Shown one piece after another: positions 19,370 to 20,017 of a stretch of DNA of 20,017 nt (positions are counted from its first letter, which is position 1; each line of letters opens with the position of its first letter). Below the pieces are notes generated by a model, which did not search any database, was not told the origin of the DNA, and was given only the letters and a program-made list of their open reading frames with translations. Source of the DNA: Leidyana gryllorum EB-2025a (taxonomy: Eukaryota > Apicomplexa). The position numbers were made by a program, and so were the translations under genes. The DNA lies in the NCBI GenBank assembly GCA_048772705.1, contig JBLWGC010000068.1, forward strand, positions 1 through 20,017, written 5' to 3'.

Positions 19370-19442
19370 TTCCACTGCCGGGACTTGAACCCGGATCGTG
19401 CGGGTGAGAGCCGCATATCCTAGCCACTTAGACTACAGCGGA
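19370..19442 (-). tRNA. tRNA-Glu(CTC)
   Basis: A 73-nt gene with loop CTCTCAC (CTC) and perfect T-arm. One G-T in the acceptor (TCCGCTG/CAGTGGA). Confidence 0.93.
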
Positions 19443-19560
19443 CAACTCCTTCAGCTGCAGCTTTTGCCGAGAGCCGTACCCTCTGGACAAGACGTGATTG
19501 CAGAATCCTGCGGTAGGATAAGGGAGGATCTCTATACTAAGCTCTGAAACATTGTAGCTG

Positions 19561-19633
19561 GGTCTTGTAGCTCAGTCGGCAGAGCGTGTGGCTGTTAACC
19601 ACAAAGTCGCAGGTTCGAAACCTGCCAGAACCG
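19561..19633 (+). tRNA. tRNA-Asn(GTT)
   Basis: Anticodon arm TGTGG-CTGTTAA-CCACA (GTT) and T-arm GCAGG-TTCGAAA-CCTGC are perfect; one C-A mismatch in acceptor GGTCTTG/CAGAACC. Confidence 0.92.
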
Positions 19634-19754
19634 GTTTCAGAGGCACTCTCCAAGGGAAGGAAAATCATATCACGAGCACTCCAACTCGACATGCGCGGCA
19701 GTGGCTCCCCATACAGCTAGCAAGCTTGCGGAACGTCTTTCGCGCGAAAGGCTA

Positions 19755-19827
19755 TGATGCGCATGGGACTCGAACCCACAACTCCCGGTTCCGAAGACCG
19801 ATGCCCTATCCATTAGGCCACCGCACC
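19755..19827 (-). tRNA. tRNA-Arg(TCG)
   Basis: A 73-nt gene with anticodon arm TCGGT-CTTCGGA-ACCGG (TCG), A box GGCCTAATGG, T-arm GTGGG-TTCGAGT-CCCAT. Pair 7 of the acceptor is G-G. The best TCG copy here. Confidence 0.9.
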
Positions 19828-19910
19828 ATAGACAAGCTTCGGTCATCTCGATACTAGTTGGGTGTAAGAGGAGACAGCTTGGGGCAGCTCGGTGGATGGG
19901 TTGCGAATGC

Positions 19911-19979
19911 GGTTGTGTCGCAATGCATAGCGCGTTGCCCTCCTAAGGCGAGGGTTGAGGATTCGGGTCCCTCCAGCCG
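19911..19979 (+). tRNA. tRNA-Arg(CCT)
   Basis: Anticodon arm TTGCC-CTCCTAA-GGCGA gives CCT; the D-arm GCAATGCATAGC resembles Arg genes. Acceptor GGTTGTG/TCCAGCC has one mismatch and several wobbles; T-arm GAGGA/CCCTC one mismatch. At 69 nt it is short, so it may be weak. Confidence 0.68.
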
Positions 19980-20017
19980 TTTCCTGCGTGGCTTCGTTTG
20001 TGCAAAGTGGAGAGACT

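Larger units (their letters stand above)
18360..19442. repeat. Inverted repeat C, right arm (partner 9738-10800)
   Basis: Leu relic, Tyr, Ala relic, Pro, Arg(ACG), His relic, Lys and Glu in reverse complement of the left arm, including non-tRNA spacers such as the CATTGAGTGATACTTCACAT segment near 18756. Confidence 0.85.

Noticed and set aside
1-20017. Bacterial, phage or organelle tRNA array
   Set aside because: No encoded CCA ends, no interspersed protein or rRNA genes, a nuclear-type Tyr intron, eukaryotic initiator features and LTR-like insertions all point to a nuclear genome.
1-20017. CRISPR array
   Set aside because: The repeated units are tRNA genes of 70-84 bases with variable spacing and mixed strands, not short regular repeats.
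1-20017. tRNA-Cys, selenocysteine or stop-codon suppressor tRNA
   Set aside because: I looked for GCA, TCA, CTA and TTA loops in tRNA context and found none with supporting arms.

Overview
The window is a dense eukaryotic nuclear tRNA gene cluster. I find about 115 tRNA genes, pseudogenes and fragments on both strands, roughly one per 170 bases, and no protein gene I can support. Eukaryotic origin is shown by the absence of encoded CCA ends, by internal A and B boxes, by initiator tRNA-Met copies with the A1:U72 pair, by a tRNA-Tyr with C1:G72 and a short intron after position 37, and by solo-LTR-like insertions. An animal is the best guess from tRNA body types (for example the His, Glu and Leu bodies); I cannot name the species. 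Nearly all amino acid types occur: Ala, Arg, Asn, Asp, Gln, Glu, Gly, Ile, Leu, Lys, initiator Met, Phe, Pro, Ser, Thr, Trp, Tyr and Val, with His only as relics. I saw no Cys, elongator Met or selenocysteine tRNA.

Layout. 1-570: an LTR-like repeat, minus orientation. 573-2865: Leu, Asp, Thr, Glu, Pro, Leu(UAA), decayed Lys/Glu, Thr, split Ser halves, Ile. 2966-4592: Ser-Gly-Trp-Leu-Lys-Glu, interrupted by a 601-base solo LTR (3678-4278). 4733-6110: Asn-Ala-Leu-Asp-Val-Gln and an inverted Val-Asp-Leu-Ala. 6111-7044: a tRNA-free island with an LTR-like promoter block. 7045-8509: Asn, Glu, Lys, Thr, initiator Met, Pro, Ala, Ser, Glu. 8586-9680 is an inverted copy of 1439-2528. 9738-11737: Glu, Lys, His relic, Arg, Pro, Glu, Thr, initiator Met, Pro, Leu(CAA), Ile(UAU). 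11877-13960: further Asn-Ala-Leu-Asp, Pro, Thr, Glu, Ser, Thr, Asp, Val, Gln modules. 13964-14603: a 640-base LTR-like element that split a tRNA-Gln gene and itself carries three tRNA-like modules. 14822-16300: Ser(GCU), then a direct copy of the Ser-Gly-Trp-Leu-Lys-Glu block without the LTR. 16382-19979: Pro, Phe, Arg, Gly, Leu, Tyr, Pro, Arg, Lys, Glu, Asn, Arg.

The cluster is a mosaic of a few recurring multi-tRNA modules copied in direct and inverted orientation and then decaying. The convergent Lys-Glu pair occurs seven times at almost constant spacing. About half the loci look foldable; the rest show arm deletions, lost anticodons, changed anticodons or truncation. Very few have a T4 run just downstream, so it is open how many are independently transcribed. 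Long open frames here are antisense or sense shadows of tRNA genes.
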